Notes: generated by a model from the sequence alone, not told the origin. Counted from the first letter of the stretch, positions 44,601 to 53,139 are shown. The stretch: 64,000 nucleotides of DNA from an uncultured Chitinophagaceae bacterium (GCA_937907395.1 CALCII010000015.1:124001-188000); one strand, 5' to 3'. Numbers and translations are program-made.

Positions 44601-45905
44601 CTAGCTAATGTTTCTCTTCTGAACAGTTGCAACTCTTGGCCTGTTAAACTCCTTAAAGATCAGGCGCAAATTCTGATCATAAGTGAAGTAGTTGTATAGC
44701 CAGTTTATAAAAACAAAAAAACGGTTTTTCACTCCCAGTATGAGCATCAGGTGCAAGCCCATCCAGATGAGCCATGCAGGAAATCCGCCCATTGTCAACC
44801 GCTTGCGTTTCAAAAATGGAACAGGTGCATCCACCACTGCCAGGTTCCTTCCTACTGTTGCCATAGATCCTTTATCTGTATAAGTAAAAGGCAACAAAGA
44901 CTCTCCACCTGTGATCCTTTGTAAATTAGAGGCCAGCAGATCGGCCTGTTGAATGGCAACCGGCGCCACTTGTGGATGTCCTGCAGGGAATGCCTCCTCT
45001 TCCATATATGCAATATCGCCGATGGCAAACACATCTTCCCTTCCTTTGATACGGTTCATTCGATCTGTGATGATGCGGTTTCCTTTTGCAACTAATGAAC
45101 TATCAATCCCCTGAGGAATATTTCCTTTAATACCGGCAGCCCAAACTACCAGGTAAGAAGGCAACACCTTACCATCTTTCAACAACACATTTGTTCCATC
45201 ATAATCCTGCAGCAACGTATTAGTCAAGACCTGCACACCTAATTTATTCAGATACATTTCACTTCGGCTACTGCTCACCGCACTCATGGCACCAAGTGTT
45301 TTACCTGCTGCCTCCAGCAAATAAATATTCATCCTTGAAAAATCAAGTTCGGGATAATCTTTCGGGAGTACATATTTTTTCATTTCGGCAATCGCTCCTG
45401 CAAGTTCCACACCGGTAGGCCCGCCTCCCACCACAACCACATTCATGAGGCGTTGCAATTCTGCTTCATCCCCGGCATGCAAGGCGTCTTCAAAATTCTG
45501 GATCAAACGGTGGCGCAACTGCAAAGCTTCCACTGTTGATTTCATGGGAAGTGCATTTTGTTCCAGGTTCTTATTTCCAAAGAAATTCGTGGACGCCCCT
45601 GTTGCAATGACGAGATAATCGTACTGGAAAACCTCTTCACTTGTAACCACTTTCTTTTCATCAAATAGCACTTGCTCCACCCGAGCCATTCGTATATGAA
45701 TATTAGGACAATTATGAAAGGCTTTCCGTAACGGAAAAGAAATATTACTGGCATCTAACCCAGCAGTGGCAACCTGGTAAAACAAGGGTTGAAACTGATG
45801 ATAATTGAACTGGTCAATTAATGTAATATCAAAACTACCATTGTTTGCCAGCTTTCTGGCTAATCGTAATCCGGCAAAACCTCCACCAAGAATAAGAAGC
45901 TTCAT
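44601..45905 (-). CDS. ndh: Type II NADH dehydrogenase (NDH-2)
   Basis: 434 residues from the ATG at 45905; a longer frame adds nine residues, but MKLLILGGGFAGLRLARKL is the expected FAD-binding start. A second Rossmann motif for NAD (VVVGGGPTGVELAGAIAEM) and the flavin motif DVFAIGDIAYM are present. The C-terminal hydrophobic and aromatic segment (about 375-415) would anchor it to the membrane. It oxidises NADH and reduces menaquinone without pumping protons. An exact TAnnTTTG and a perfect palindrome lie just upstream. Confidence 0.9.
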   Translation of the reverse strand: MKLLILGGGFAGLRLARKLANNGSFDITLIDQFNYHQFQPLFYQVATAGLDASNISFPLRKAFHNCPNIHIRMARVEQVLFDEKKVVTSEEVFQYDYLVIATGASTNFFGNKNLEQNALPMKSTVEALQLRHRLIQNFEDALHAGDEAELQRLMNVVVVGGGPTGVELAGAIAEMKKYVLPKDYPELDFSRMNIYLLEAAGKTLGAMSAVSSSRSEMYLNKLGVQVLTNTLLQDYDGTNVLLKDGKVLPSYLVVWAAGIKGNIPQGIDSSLVAKGNRIITDRMNRIKGREDVFAIGDIAYMEEEAFPAGHPQVAPVAIQQADLLASNLQRITGGESLLPFTYTDKGSMATVGRNLAVVDAPVPFLKRKRLTMGGFPAWLIWMGLHLMLILGVKNRFFVFINWLYNYFTYDQNLRLIFKEFNRPRVATVQKRNIS

Positions 45906-45919
45906 AAACTGATTTTCAG

Positions 45920-45927
45920 CAAATTTA
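45920..45927 (-). promoter_or_regulatory. Candidate -7 element for NDH-2
   Basis: On the minus strand TAAATTTG matches TAnnTTTG exactly, 14 bp before the chosen ATG. The usual -33 area is occupied by the palindrome at 45932-45953. Confidence 0.5.
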
Positions 45928-45931
45928 CACA

Positions 45932-45953
45932 ATTTTCAATAATTATTGAAAAT
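45932..45953. promoter_or_regulatory. Perfect 22-bp palindrome, probable operator of NDH-2
   Basis: ATTTTCAATA-ATTATTGAAAAT reads the same on both strands over 22 bp, with no spacer. It sits 5 bp upstream of the -7 element, where a bound repressor would block RNA polymerase. No regulator gene adjoins it. It could also be a hairpin in the untranslated region of a longer transcript. Confidence 0.55.
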
Positions 45954-46061
45954 ATTAAAACCTACTTCCTTCTCTTGCTCACATACTAACCAAAAAGGAG
46001 ATTGAAATAAACGCTACATCCTGTGACTAACAAAAAGTTGAATTGAGATAAGATCCAAAAA

Positions 46062-46085
46062 AAAGGCTCCCCTTAAGGAACCTTT
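46062..46085 (-). terminator. Terminator after tRNA-Pro
   Basis: 9-bp stem (46062-46070 with 46077-46085, one G-U pair), 6-nt loop, followed on the minus strand by a run of eight U (46057-46064). It lies 8 bp after the tRNA 3' end. Confidence 0.8.
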
Positions 46086-46092
46086 CTGTTTG

Positions 46093-46166
46093 TCGGGAAG
46101 ACAAGATTCGAACTTGCGACCCCTTGCACCCCATACAAGTGCGCTACCGGGCTGCGCCACTTCCCG
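46093..46166 (-). tRNA. tRNA-Pro (anticodon GGG)
   Basis: 74 nt without CCA. The acceptor stem CGGGAAG pairs with CTTCCCG and A is the discriminator. The anticodon loop is ATGGGGT with GGG, the T arm is GTTCGAATC and the D arm holds GCGCAGCCCGGTAGCGC. The encoded 3' end continues CAA, so CCA must be added by enzyme. Canonical Pro identity elements are seen (G35, G36, A73). Confidence 0.95.
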
Positions 46167-46174
46167 AACAAGTC

Positions 46175-46195
46175 GAAAATCAGATACTGATTTTC
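46175..46195 (-). other. Leader hairpin before tRNA-Pro
   Basis: Perfect 9-bp stem (46175-46183 with 46187-46195) and 3-nt loop between the promoter and the tRNA 5' end. There is no U-run after it on the minus strand, so it is not a terminator. It may be a precursor-processing structure. Confidence 0.5.
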
Positions 46196-46204
46196 TCCGG
46201 GCGG

Positions 46205-46236
46205 CAAAAGTAAGTCAAAATCTATTTGATGCAAAA
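46205..46236 (-). promoter_or_regulatory. Bacteroidota-type promoter of tRNA-Pro
   Basis: On the minus strand TTTTG (46236-46232), a 19-nt spacer and TACTTTTG (46212-46205) match the TTTG-N19-TAnnTTTG consensus fully. It lies about 40 bp before the tRNA. It is the best promoter in the window and supports assignment to Bacteroidota. Confidence 0.75.
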
Positions 46237-46281
46237 TCAATAAAAAAGCGAACTTAGCGTAATCAAAGACTGACCCGGGAC

Positions 46282-47544
46282 ATGACAATACTCATCAGGC
46301 AGGCACACATCTGTGATCCAACTTCTCCCCATCATTCAGGCATTGCAGATATTTTCATCAAAGACGGTATTATTGAACAAATTGGCTCACTTAATGTGGA
46401 AGCCGACAAAATTATCGATATCCCGAACCTGCACGTTTCGCCAGGCTGGGTAGACCTCTTTGCCCATTTCTGCGATCCCGGACTGGAATACAAAGAAACG
46501 CTGGAATCGGGCATCAATGCCGCAAAAGCCGGAGGTTTCACCGAAGTAATGGTATTGCCCAACACCCAACCGGTGGTGAGCGGTAAATCACAGGTGGAAT
46601 ACATTAAGCAGAAATCACACTCATCCATCGTAACCATACATCCGCTGGGTGCAGTAACCAAACAAACAGAAGGCAAAGAACTGGCAGAAATGTATGATAT
46701 GCATGCTGCCGGAGCTGTAGCTTTTACAGATGGGCTGGCGCCAGTACAATCGGCCGGGCTCCTGCTTAAAGCCCTGCAATATGTAAAAGCTTTTAATGGC
46801 ACCATCATTCAGATCCCCGATGATAAAACGATTGGCACTTACGGACTCATGAACGAAGGTATTGTAAGTACCCGGCTTGGGTTGCCGGGAAAACCTATGC
46901 TTGCCGAAGAAATACAGGTTTCGAGAGATACCAAACTGGCCCGATATACTGAATCTAAAATTCATTTTACTGGCGTCACATCTGCCCGCAGTATTGACTA
47001 TGTGGTAAGGGGCAAAAAGAACGGAGCTGATGTAAGTTGCTCTGTCGCCCCCGCTCATTTATATTATTGCGATGAAGACTTGCAATCCTACGATACAAAC
47101 CTGAAATTGTTTCCTCCTTTGCGTACAAGCGCCGACAGGGAAGCTTTACGAAATGCCGTACTGGATGGAAGCGTGGATTGCATTGCCACTCATCACCTGC
47201 CGCATGAATTCGACAGCAAAATCTGTGAATTTGAGCATGCTAAATATGGTATGATTGGATTGGAAAGTTGTTATGGTGTTGTAGGCCTGTCGCTTGGAAA
47301 TGCACTCACCCCCGATCGATGGGTGGAACTCATCAGCATCAACCCACGTACCACCGTTGGGCTGGCGGTACCCAGTATTAAAGAAAATTCCGTTGCCAAT
47401 GTAACTTTATTCGATCCTTCCGCAACATATACATTTGCGGAGGCGATGATTCAATCAAAATCCCGTAACTCTGCATTTATCGGAAAAGAGCTGAAAGGAA
47501 AACCGATCGGCATCATCAATAACAAACAACTACATCTAAATTAA
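46282..47544 (+). CDS. Dihydroorotase-like protein, probably catalytically inactive
   Basis: 420 residues, class I dihydroorotase fold by overall pattern (LHVSPGWVDLFAHFCDPG, then VLPNTQPVVS, then NPRTTVGL). Key residues are altered. The HxH metal pair reads Phe60-Ala-His62 (with Cys64 for the substrate Arg), the bridging-ligand loop reads AFTDGLAP, the His of the next metal strand is replaced (IQIPDDKT), and the catalytic Asp of TDHAPH is His304 (ATHHLPH). Only His228 of the metal site remains. It resembles non-catalytic dihydroorotases that hold aspartate transcarbamoylase together; pyrB is not in the window. It starts a run with DUF4199 and GT2 genes. Confidence 0.85.
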   Translation: MTILIRQAHICDPTSPHHSGIADIFIKDGIIEQIGSLNVEADKIIDIPNLHVSPGWVDLFAHFCDPGLEYKETLESGINAAKAGGFTEVMVLPNTQPVVSGKSQVEYIKQKSHSSIVTIHPLGAVTKQTEGKELAEMYDMHAAGAVAFTDGLAPVQSAGLLLKALQYVKAFNGTIIQIPDDKTIGTYGLMNEGIVSTRLGLPGKPMLAEEIQVSRDTKLARYTESKIHFTGVTSARSIDYVVRGKKNGADVSCSVAPAHLYYCDEDLQSYDTNLKLFPPLRTSADREALRNAVLDGSVDCIATHHLPHEFDSKICEFEHAKYGMIGLESCYGVVGLSLGNALTPDRWVELISINPRTTVGLAVPSIKENSVANVTLFDPSATYTFAEAMIQSKSRNSAFIGKELKGKPIGIINNKQLHLN

Positions 47545-47549
47545 ACTGT

Positions 47550-48089
47550 ATGGAGAAGAAACCCAATTACCTGTTGCAATACGGATTATTTGCAGCTGTT
47601 GCATCGGCACTTGTTTACATCTTGTTATACCTGGGTGGTGTAAAGGCAATGATGAACCCTTTAACCTTCCTCACCTACCTGGTTCCAATCACATTTGCTG
47701 TATTAGCTTGTATCAAACAGAAAAAATCACAGGAAGGATACCTCAGTTTTTCTGAAGCTTTAAAAACAGCATTTGGTGTGGCAGTATTGGCCTCGCTGGC
47801 TACTACCGTTTTATCTTATGTGTTGCTCAACTTCATTGACCCGGATTTTAAAGCAGCTTTACAACAAGCGTCACTGGAAGCCACAGAAAAATTCATGAAA
47901 AAATTCGGAGCACCACAGGAAACGATTGACAAAGCACTTGACGATGCTGCCAAAACAGATAGTTTTTCAATTGGAAAAATCATGATAGGATTTGCGTTTT
48001 CCTGCATTTTCTGGTTCCTCATTTCATTGCTGATAGCAGTAATCGTTAAAAAGAAAAAACCGGAAAACGGCATGCCTCAATCGATGTAA
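47550..48089 (+). CDS. DUF4199 family membrane protein
   Basis: 179 residues with about four membrane segments (near 8-28, 35-52, 72-95 and 145-168) and a charged loop between the third and fourth. The pattern (LSFSEALKTAFGVAVLASL) is typical of DUF4199, a Bacteroidota family of unknown function. It is 5 bp after the dihydroorotase-like gene and 2 bp before the GT2 gene. In relatives it commonly precedes a GT2, as far as I recall, which hints at an envelope role. Confidence 0.8.
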   Translation: MEKKPNYLLQYGLFAAVASALVYILLYLGGVKAMMNPLTFLTYLVPITFAVLACIKQKKSQEGYLSFSEALKTAFGVAVLASLATTVLSYVLLNFIDPDFKAALQQASLEATEKFMKKFGAPQETIDKALDDAAKTDSFSIGKIMIGFAFSCIFWFLISLLIAVIVKKKKPENGMPQSM

Positions 48090-48091
48090 TT

Positions 48092-49036
48092 ATGAATCTT
48101 TCTATTGTAATACCTCTTAAAGACGAAGCTGAATCATTACCCGAACTCTGCGACTGGATTGCACGTGTAACCGATGCGCAGCAGTTCAGCTATGAAATCA
48201 TTCTTGTAGACGATGGAAGTACAGATGATTCATGGAACGTGATTCAACAACTCCGTGCCGGTAATCAAAATATCAAAGGCATTAAATTCCAACGAAACTA
48301 TGGAAAGAGTGCTGCTCTCAACGAAGGATTCAAAGCAGCCAAAGGCGATGTTGTAATTACCATGGATGCCGATTTGCAGGATAGTCCGGATGAAATTCCC
48401 GGCCTCTACAACATGATTGTTTCAGACGGATACGACATGGTGAGCGGATGGAAAAAAGTACGTTACGATAATACCCTCACCAAGAATATCCCTTCCAAGT
48501 TGTTCAATGCAGCCACCCGGAAAATGAGTGGCATTTACCTGCACGATTTCAACTGCGGCTTAAAATCGTACAATAAAAAAGTGGTGAAGAGCATTGAAGT
48601 GTATGGCGAAATGCATCGTTATATTCCTGTCCTTGCCAAATGGGCCGGCTTCCGTAAAATTGGTGAGAAAGTAGTGGAACACCGCAAACGAAAATATGGT
48701 GTCACCAAATTCGGGCTCGATCGTTTTGTAAACGGTTTCCTTGACCTCGCAACGATTATGTTCGTGGGTAAGTTCGGAAAACGGCCGATGCATTTCTTTG
48801 GTTTGTGGGGAACGTTTTGTTTCCTGCTTGGATTATTTATCAGTTTCTACCTGGTTATTTCGAAGCTGATCAATTTTGATTATGCCATCACCAACCGCCC
48901 CTCGTTCTATATTGCACTAACGGTGATGATCATTGGCTCGCAGTTATTCCTTGCAGGGTTTATTGGTGAACTCATTTCCAGAAATTCGCCTGAAAGAAAT
49001 AACTATTTAATTGAAGATAAAGAGGGATTGGGATAG
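48092..49036 (+). CDS. GT2 glycosyltransferase with C-terminal membrane segments
   Basis: 314 residues. The GT-A domain (1-225) has VIPLKDEAESLPEL, LVDDGSTDDSWNV, the metal site TMDADLQDSPDEIP and a HRKRKYGVTKFGL segment. Two membrane helices at about 232-262 and 270-296 follow. This is the layout of polyprenyl-phosphate glucosyl/mannosyl transferases of the GtrB/DPMS class. The likely role is charging a lipid carrier with a sugar at the inner membrane. The next gene on the strand is a GT4, but a GxxExxY unit has been inserted between them. Confidence 0.88.
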   Translation: MNLSIVIPLKDEAESLPELCDWIARVTDAQQFSYEIILVDDGSTDDSWNVIQQLRAGNQNIKGIKFQRNYGKSAALNEGFKAAKGDVVITMDADLQDSPDEIPGLYNMIVSDGYDMVSGWKKVRYDNTLTKNIPSKLFNAATRKMSGIYLHDFNCGLKSYNKKVVKSIEVYGEMHRYIPVLAKWAGFRKIGEKVVEHRKRKYGVTKFGLDRFVNGFLDLATIMFVGKFGKRPMHFFGLWGTFCFLLGLFISFYLVISKLINFDYAITNRPSFYIALTVMIIGSQLFLAGFIGELISRNSPERNNYLIEDKEGLG

Positions 49037-49048
49037 AGTCACAGATTG

Positions 49049-49564
49049 GATAGAAACACGGATAGAACGGATTGAACAGATTAACACCGATAAAGTATTT
49101 GTGAACAAATTAAAGTTCACAGGCTAAAGCGTTAACCTATGTTATTGTATCAGGATCTAACCGATGAAATTATTCATTGTTTCTACCAGGTCTATAATTC
49201 GTTAGGATATGGATTTTTGGAGAAAGTATACGAGAATGCATTAAAATATGAATTAGAAAAGAAAGGGTTGGAAGTAACACAACAAAAATCAATTCAGGTT
49301 TATTATGAAGAGCAGATTGTAGGTAATTATTTTGCCGATCTGCTTGTCGAGAACAAAATAATACTTGAATTGAAGGCAGGCGAAATGGAAGACACCCTTC
49401 AAAATCATGAATTACAATTATACAATTATCTGAAAGCGACTAAATATGAAGTTGGTTTAGTTTTACTCTTTGGAAAAAAGCCGATAGTCAAAAGAAAAAT
49501 ATTTACAAATGATAATAAATAAATCCGTTTGATCCGTTTCATCTGTCATATCTGCGTTTCTATC
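49049..49564. mobile_element. GxxExxY unit bounded by imperfect inverted repeats
   Basis: 36-bp ends (49049-49084 and 49529-49564, the second inverted) share 27 of 36 positions, beginning with an identical GATAGAAAC. They enclose only the GxxExxY gene. Inside the arms degenerate ACGGAT-type repeats are visible. No transposase is present, so movement, if any, would be by other means. The right end lies 2 bp before the start codon of the next gene. No target-site duplication was recognised. Confidence 0.6.
49139..49522 (+). CDS. GxxExxY family protein
   Basis: 127 residues. The name-giving motif is Gly25-Phe-Leu-Glu28-Lys-Val-Tyr31. Later residues form a PD-(D/E)XK-like core (ADLLVENKIILELKAGE, then LQLYNYLKA). 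The family is widespread and of unproven function, with nuclease-like fold predicted. The gene is AT-rich compared with its neighbours and sits alone between inverted repeats, consistent with a recent arrival. Confidence 0.88.
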   Translation: MLLYQDLTDEIIHCFYQVYNSLGYGFLEKVYENALKYELEKKGLEVTQQKSIQVYYEEQIVGNYFADLLVENKIILELKAGEMEDTLQNHELQLYNYLKATKYEVGLVLLFGKKPIVKRKIFTNDNK

Positions 49565-49566
49565 AA

Positions 49567-50706
49567 TTGAGCAACTCAACCAAACATATCATCATCATTG
49601 GTCCTGCACATCCCCTCCGTGGCGGATTGGCATCCTACAATGAACGGCTGGCCCGTCAGTTTCAAAACGAAGGGCATCAGGTAACAATTTATACATTCAG
49701 TCTGCAATACCCAGGTTTCCTCTTCCCCGGCACAACACAATTTTCATCTGAACCAGCGCCAACCGATCTGCAGATAAAGGTTTGCATCAACTCTGTAAAC
49801 CCAATCAACTGGATTCGAATTGGGAATGAATTAAAGAAACTGAAACCTGATTTAATAATTGTTCGTTACTGGCTGCCCTTTATGGGACCGGCATTGGGAA
49901 CAATCCTGCGCAGAGCAAAAGCCAATCAGCATACAAAAGTGGTTTGTATTGCCGACAATGTAATCCCGCATGAAAAAAGACCGGGCGATAAACAGTTCAC
50001 ACAATACTTTATCAAACCGGTGGATGCATTCATCACCATGAGCGAAAAAGTGCTGGGCGATTTACGGCTGTTTGCTCCATCCAAACCGGCACAACTGGTG
50101 GCACATCCACTCTATGATAATTTCGGAAGCATCCTTTCAAAAGAAGAAGCCAGAAACAAATTAAAGATTCCCCAGGATCCATTCATTTTTCTCTTCTTTG
50201 GTTTCATTCGTAAATACAAAGGATTGGATTTATTACTGGAAGCTGTTCAACTCCTGAAAGAAAAAAATAACTCCGGATTCAAAATTTTAATTGCTGGTGA
50301 ATTTTATGAAGATCGTAAACAATACGATGATCTGATTGAAAAACTGAACATAAAAGACTACCTGATTTTAAAAACAGATTTCATTCCCGATAGTGAAGTA
50401 AAATATTATCTGTGTGCAGCCGATGCCGTAGTGCAACCTTATCGCAATGCCACCCAAAGTGGCGTTACACCACTCGCCTATCATTTTGAAGTACCGATGA
50501 TTGTTACCAATGTAGGCGGACTACCATCATTGGTACCACATAACAAAGTGGGACTTGTTTGCGAACCAAATCCTGCAGCAATTGCACAGACCATGCAAAC
50601 ATTTGAAGCAACCGGAACTGCTCAATATCTCCCTGGCCTGAGGGAAGAGAAAAAGAAATACAGCTGGTCACGTATGACAGAAGCGATTCTTTCGTTTATC
50701 TCATAG
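49567..50706 (+). CDS. GT4 family glycosyltransferase
   Basis: 379 residues. An N-terminal Rossmann domain (IIIIGPAHPLRGGLASYN) is followed by a C-terminal donor-binding domain (FLFFGFIRKYKGLDLLLEA, and VVQPYRNATQSGVTPLAYHF with the GT4 Glu region replaced by the Gln-Ser-Gly form). It would add a sugar to a surface glycan. The start is a TTG at 49567 immediately after the repeat end; no in-frame ATG is nearby. It is followed by the heptose genes, so a heptosyl transfer is possible but unproven. Confidence 0.88.
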   Translation: MSNSTKHIIIIGPAHPLRGGLASYNERLARQFQNEGHQVTIYTFSLQYPGFLFPGTTQFSSEPAPTDLQIKVCINSVNPINWIRIGNELKKLKPDLIIVRYWLPFMGPALGTILRRAKANQHTKVVCIADNVIPHEKRPGDKQFTQYFIKPVDAFITMSEKVLGDLRLFAPSKPAQLVAHPLYDNFGSILSKEEARNKLKIPQDPFIFLFFGFIRKYKGLDLLLEAVQLLKEKNNSGFKILIAGEFYEDRKQYDDLIEKLNIKDYLILKTDFIPDSEVKYYLCAADAVVQPYRNATQSGVTPLAYHFEVPMIVTNVGGLPSLVPHNKVGLVCEPNPAAIAQTMQTFEATGTAQYLPGLREEKKKYSWSRMTEAILSFIS

Positions 50707-50759
50707 AGACTTTACAAGCGAATCTTTCTCAAAACTTTTTTATTGTTTACATTGCAATC

Positions 50760-51785
50760 ATGATTTACAGGAGCAAAGCACCTCTGCGTATTGGATTAGC
50801 CGGTGGTGGTACCGATGTGAGTCCGTACAGCGACTTATACGGCGGCGCCATTCTCAATGCCACCGTTTCCTTATATGCATACGCCAACATTGAATTGCTG
50901 GATGAACCAAAGATTATCATCCAGGCATTGGACCGAAATGAAGAAGAACAATTTCCTTTTAGTACAGAACTGCCTGTAAATGGAAAACTGGATTTACTCA
51001 AAGGTGTGTACAACCGTATTCAGAAAGATTATGGCATTCCGCACAAAGGGCTTCGCTTATCTACTTTTGTAGATGCCCCTGCCGGCAGCGGATTGGGAAC
51101 TTCCTCCACATTGGTGGTGGCTATCATTGGTGCATTTGTTGAAATGCTGAAACTTCCGCTGGGTGAATATGATATTGCACATTATGCATTTGATATTGAG
51201 CGGAAAGATTTGCAACTCGCCGGTGGAAAACAGGATCAATATGCAGCTACGTTTGGCGGTGTGAACTTCATGGAGTTTTATGATGATGATAAAGTGATTG
51301 TAAATCCCTTACGCATCCGCCAGGAATACCTGGATGAGCTGGAGAACAATCTCCTGCTCTATTTTACAGCAACCAGCCGTGAATCGGCAGCAATCATTAA
51401 AGAACAACAAAAGAATGTGCATCAGAAAAATGAGCAAAGCATTGAAGCCATGCACCAGTTAAAAGAACAGGCCCGCATGATGAAAGAAGCGTTGCTCAAA
51501 GGCCGTTTGAATGAAATTGGTGAAATCCTTGATTTTGGATTTCAGCAAAAACGAAAAATGGCAGCGAATATCTCCAACTCGCTGATGGAAGAAATATATG
51601 ATGCTGCTAAAAAAGCAGGTGCTTCCGGTGGAAAAATATCCGGTGCCGGTGGTGGCGGTTTTATGATCTTTTACTGTCCGGGTATCACCCGCTATGCCGT
51701 AATGAATGCCCTGCAACCTTTTGGCGGACTGTTTAAACAATACCAGTTTGCCCAGAAAGGACTAACCGGCTGGACTGTTCAGTAA
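50760..51785 (+). CDS. hddA: D-glycero-alpha-D-manno-heptose 7-phosphate kinase
   Basis: 341 residues, GHMP kinase. Motifs are APLRIGLAGGGTDVSPYSD at the N-terminus, the ATP loop PAGSGLGTSSTLVVA, and GGKISGAGGGGFMIFY near the C-terminus. The first motif is specific to HddA-like sugar kinases. It would phosphorylate heptose 7-phosphate at C1 in the alpha series, the branch that leads to a GDP-heptose. GmhA, HddC and GmhB follow in order. L-fucose kinase-like activity is the main alternative. Confidence 0.87.
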   Translation: MIYRSKAPLRIGLAGGGTDVSPYSDLYGGAILNATVSLYAYANIELLDEPKIIIQALDRNEEEQFPFSTELPVNGKLDLLKGVYNRIQKDYGIPHKGLRLSTFVDAPAGSGLGTSSTLVVAIIGAFVEMLKLPLGEYDIAHYAFDIERKDLQLAGGKQDQYAATFGGVNFMEFYDDDKVIVNPLRIRQEYLDELENNLLLYFTATSRESAAIIKEQQKNVHQKNEQSIEAMHQLKEQARMMKEALLKGRLNEIGEILDFGFQQKRKMAANISNSLMEEIYDAAKKAGASGGKISGAGGGGFMIFYCPGITRYAVMNALQPFGGLFKQYQFAQKGLTGWTVQ

Positions 51786-51855
51786 GCTTTTTTCGGGGTA
51801 AGTGCAGAATCGGTTACAAATGGAACAATCCAAAAGTTTCAGCTATTTTTGAGCC

Positions 51856-52431
51856 ATGAAGGAAAAAATTGCCGGTATTATTGATGCCAGTATCAAAGTA
51901 AAACAACAGATTCTGAACAATGCAGCCATGATTGAGCGGCTGGAATCTGTATCTGACCTCATTACCACTGCATTTAAGAATGGTAAGAAAGTATTGTTCT
52001 GCGGAAATGGAGGCAGTGCAGCCGATGCCCAGCACCTGGCGGCGGAATTCAGCGGACGATTTTATACCGACCGTGATGCCCTGCCTGCAGAAGCGCTTCA
52101 TACCAATACCTCCTACCTCACTGCCGTTGCCAACGATTACAGTTATGATGTGATATACTCACGACTGGTGAAAGGGATTGGCCATACCGGTGATGTATTG
52201 ATAGGTTTATCTACTTCCGGTAATTCAAAAAATATTGTTGAAGCGTTTAAGGTAGCCCGTGAGAAAGGAATAATTACGATTGGATTCACAGGTGACAGCG
52301 GCGGACAAATGAAAGAACTGAGCGATCACCTTTTTAATGTTCCTTCCAAGGATACTCCACGCATTCAGGAAAGTCATATTCTGCTGGGTCATATCATTTG
52401 TCAGCTCGTGGAAGAAAAATACTTCGGCTAA
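51856..52431 (+). CDS. gmhA: Sedoheptulose 7-phosphate isomerase
   Basis: 191 residues, SIS-domain protein with FCGNGGSAADAQHLAAEF and LIGLSTSGNSKN and the GmhA active-site segment RIQESHILLGHIICQ. It makes D-glycero-D-manno-heptose 7-phosphate from sedoheptulose 7-phosphate. A TATTTTTG that matches the -7 consensus ends 4 bp before the ATG, so a promoter giving a nearly leaderless transcript is possible. Confidence 0.93.
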   Translation: MKEKIAGIIDASIKVKQQILNNAAMIERLESVSDLITTAFKNGKKVLFCGNGGSAADAQHLAAEFSGRFYTDRDALPAEALHTNTSYLTAVANDYSYDVIYSRLVKGIGHTGDVLIGLSTSGNSKNIVEAFKVAREKGIITIGFTGDSGGQMKELSDHLFNVPSKDTPRIQESHILLGHIICQLVEEKYFG

Positions 52432-52439
52432 AACTCACT

Positions 52440-53138
52440 ATGCAAATCAAAGAAGCAATCATTCTGGCAGGTGGACTCGGTACCCGGCTTCGGTCGGCTG
52501 TATCCGATCTGCCCAAATGTATGGCGCCGGTAGCTGGTAAACCCTTCCTGTGGTATGTACTAAATTATTGCAAAGAACAAGGTGTTGAACGGATTATCCT
52601 TTCACTCGGATTTAAACATGAAGTGATTGAAGAATATATCAAAACAACTGAGTTTGATTTTGAATTTGTATCATCTGTTGAAACAGAACCTTTGGGAACA
52701 GGCGGAGCTATTAAAAAAGCATGCGGTTTTGCAAAAGAAAAAACAGTGGTGGTTTTAAACGGCGACACCTTATTCAAAGCCAATCTTCAGAAAGTAGCTG
52801 CTTTTCATCACATGTGCGGTGCCGATTGTACACTCACCTTAAAACCAATGAACAACTTTGACCGTTATGGTGTGGTGGAACTGAACAGTAATTATTCCAT
52901 CAGCAGTTTTAAGGAAAAGCAACATTATGAAACTGGAACCATCAACGGCGGTGTATACATATTACATGCAGAACGTTTTTTGAAAGAAGCATTACCTGAA
53001 AAATTTTCATTCGAAAAAGATTATCTCGAACAATACATTCATCATCGTCGCATGTATGGTGTGATTCAGAACGAATACTTTATTGATATTGGTATCCCCG
53101 AAGATTTTGAACGTGCACAAAAAGAATTAGCCAATTAA
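52440..53138 (+). CDS. hddC: D-glycero-alpha-D-manno-heptose 1-phosphate guanylyltransferase
   Basis: 232 residues from the ATG at 52440; a longer frame into gmhA exists, but MQIKEAIILAGGLGTRLRS is the expected nucleotidyltransferase start. Other motifs are PKCMAPVAGKPFL, TEPLGTGGAIKKA and VLNGDTLF. It would join heptose 1-phosphate with a nucleoside triphosphate; GTP is inferred from the HddA partner. Confidence 0.87.
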   Translation: MQIKEAIILAGGLGTRLRSAVSDLPKCMAPVAGKPFLWYVLNYCKEQGVERIILSLGFKHEVIEEYIKTTEFDFEFVSSVETEPLGTGGAIKKACGFAKEKTVVVLNGDTLFKANLQKVAAFHHMCGADCTLTLKPMNNFDRYGVVELNSNYSISSFKEKQHYETGTINGGVYILHAERFLKEALPEKFSFEKDYLEQYIHHRRMYGVIQNEYFIDIGIPEDFERAQKELAN

Positions 53139-53139
53139 A

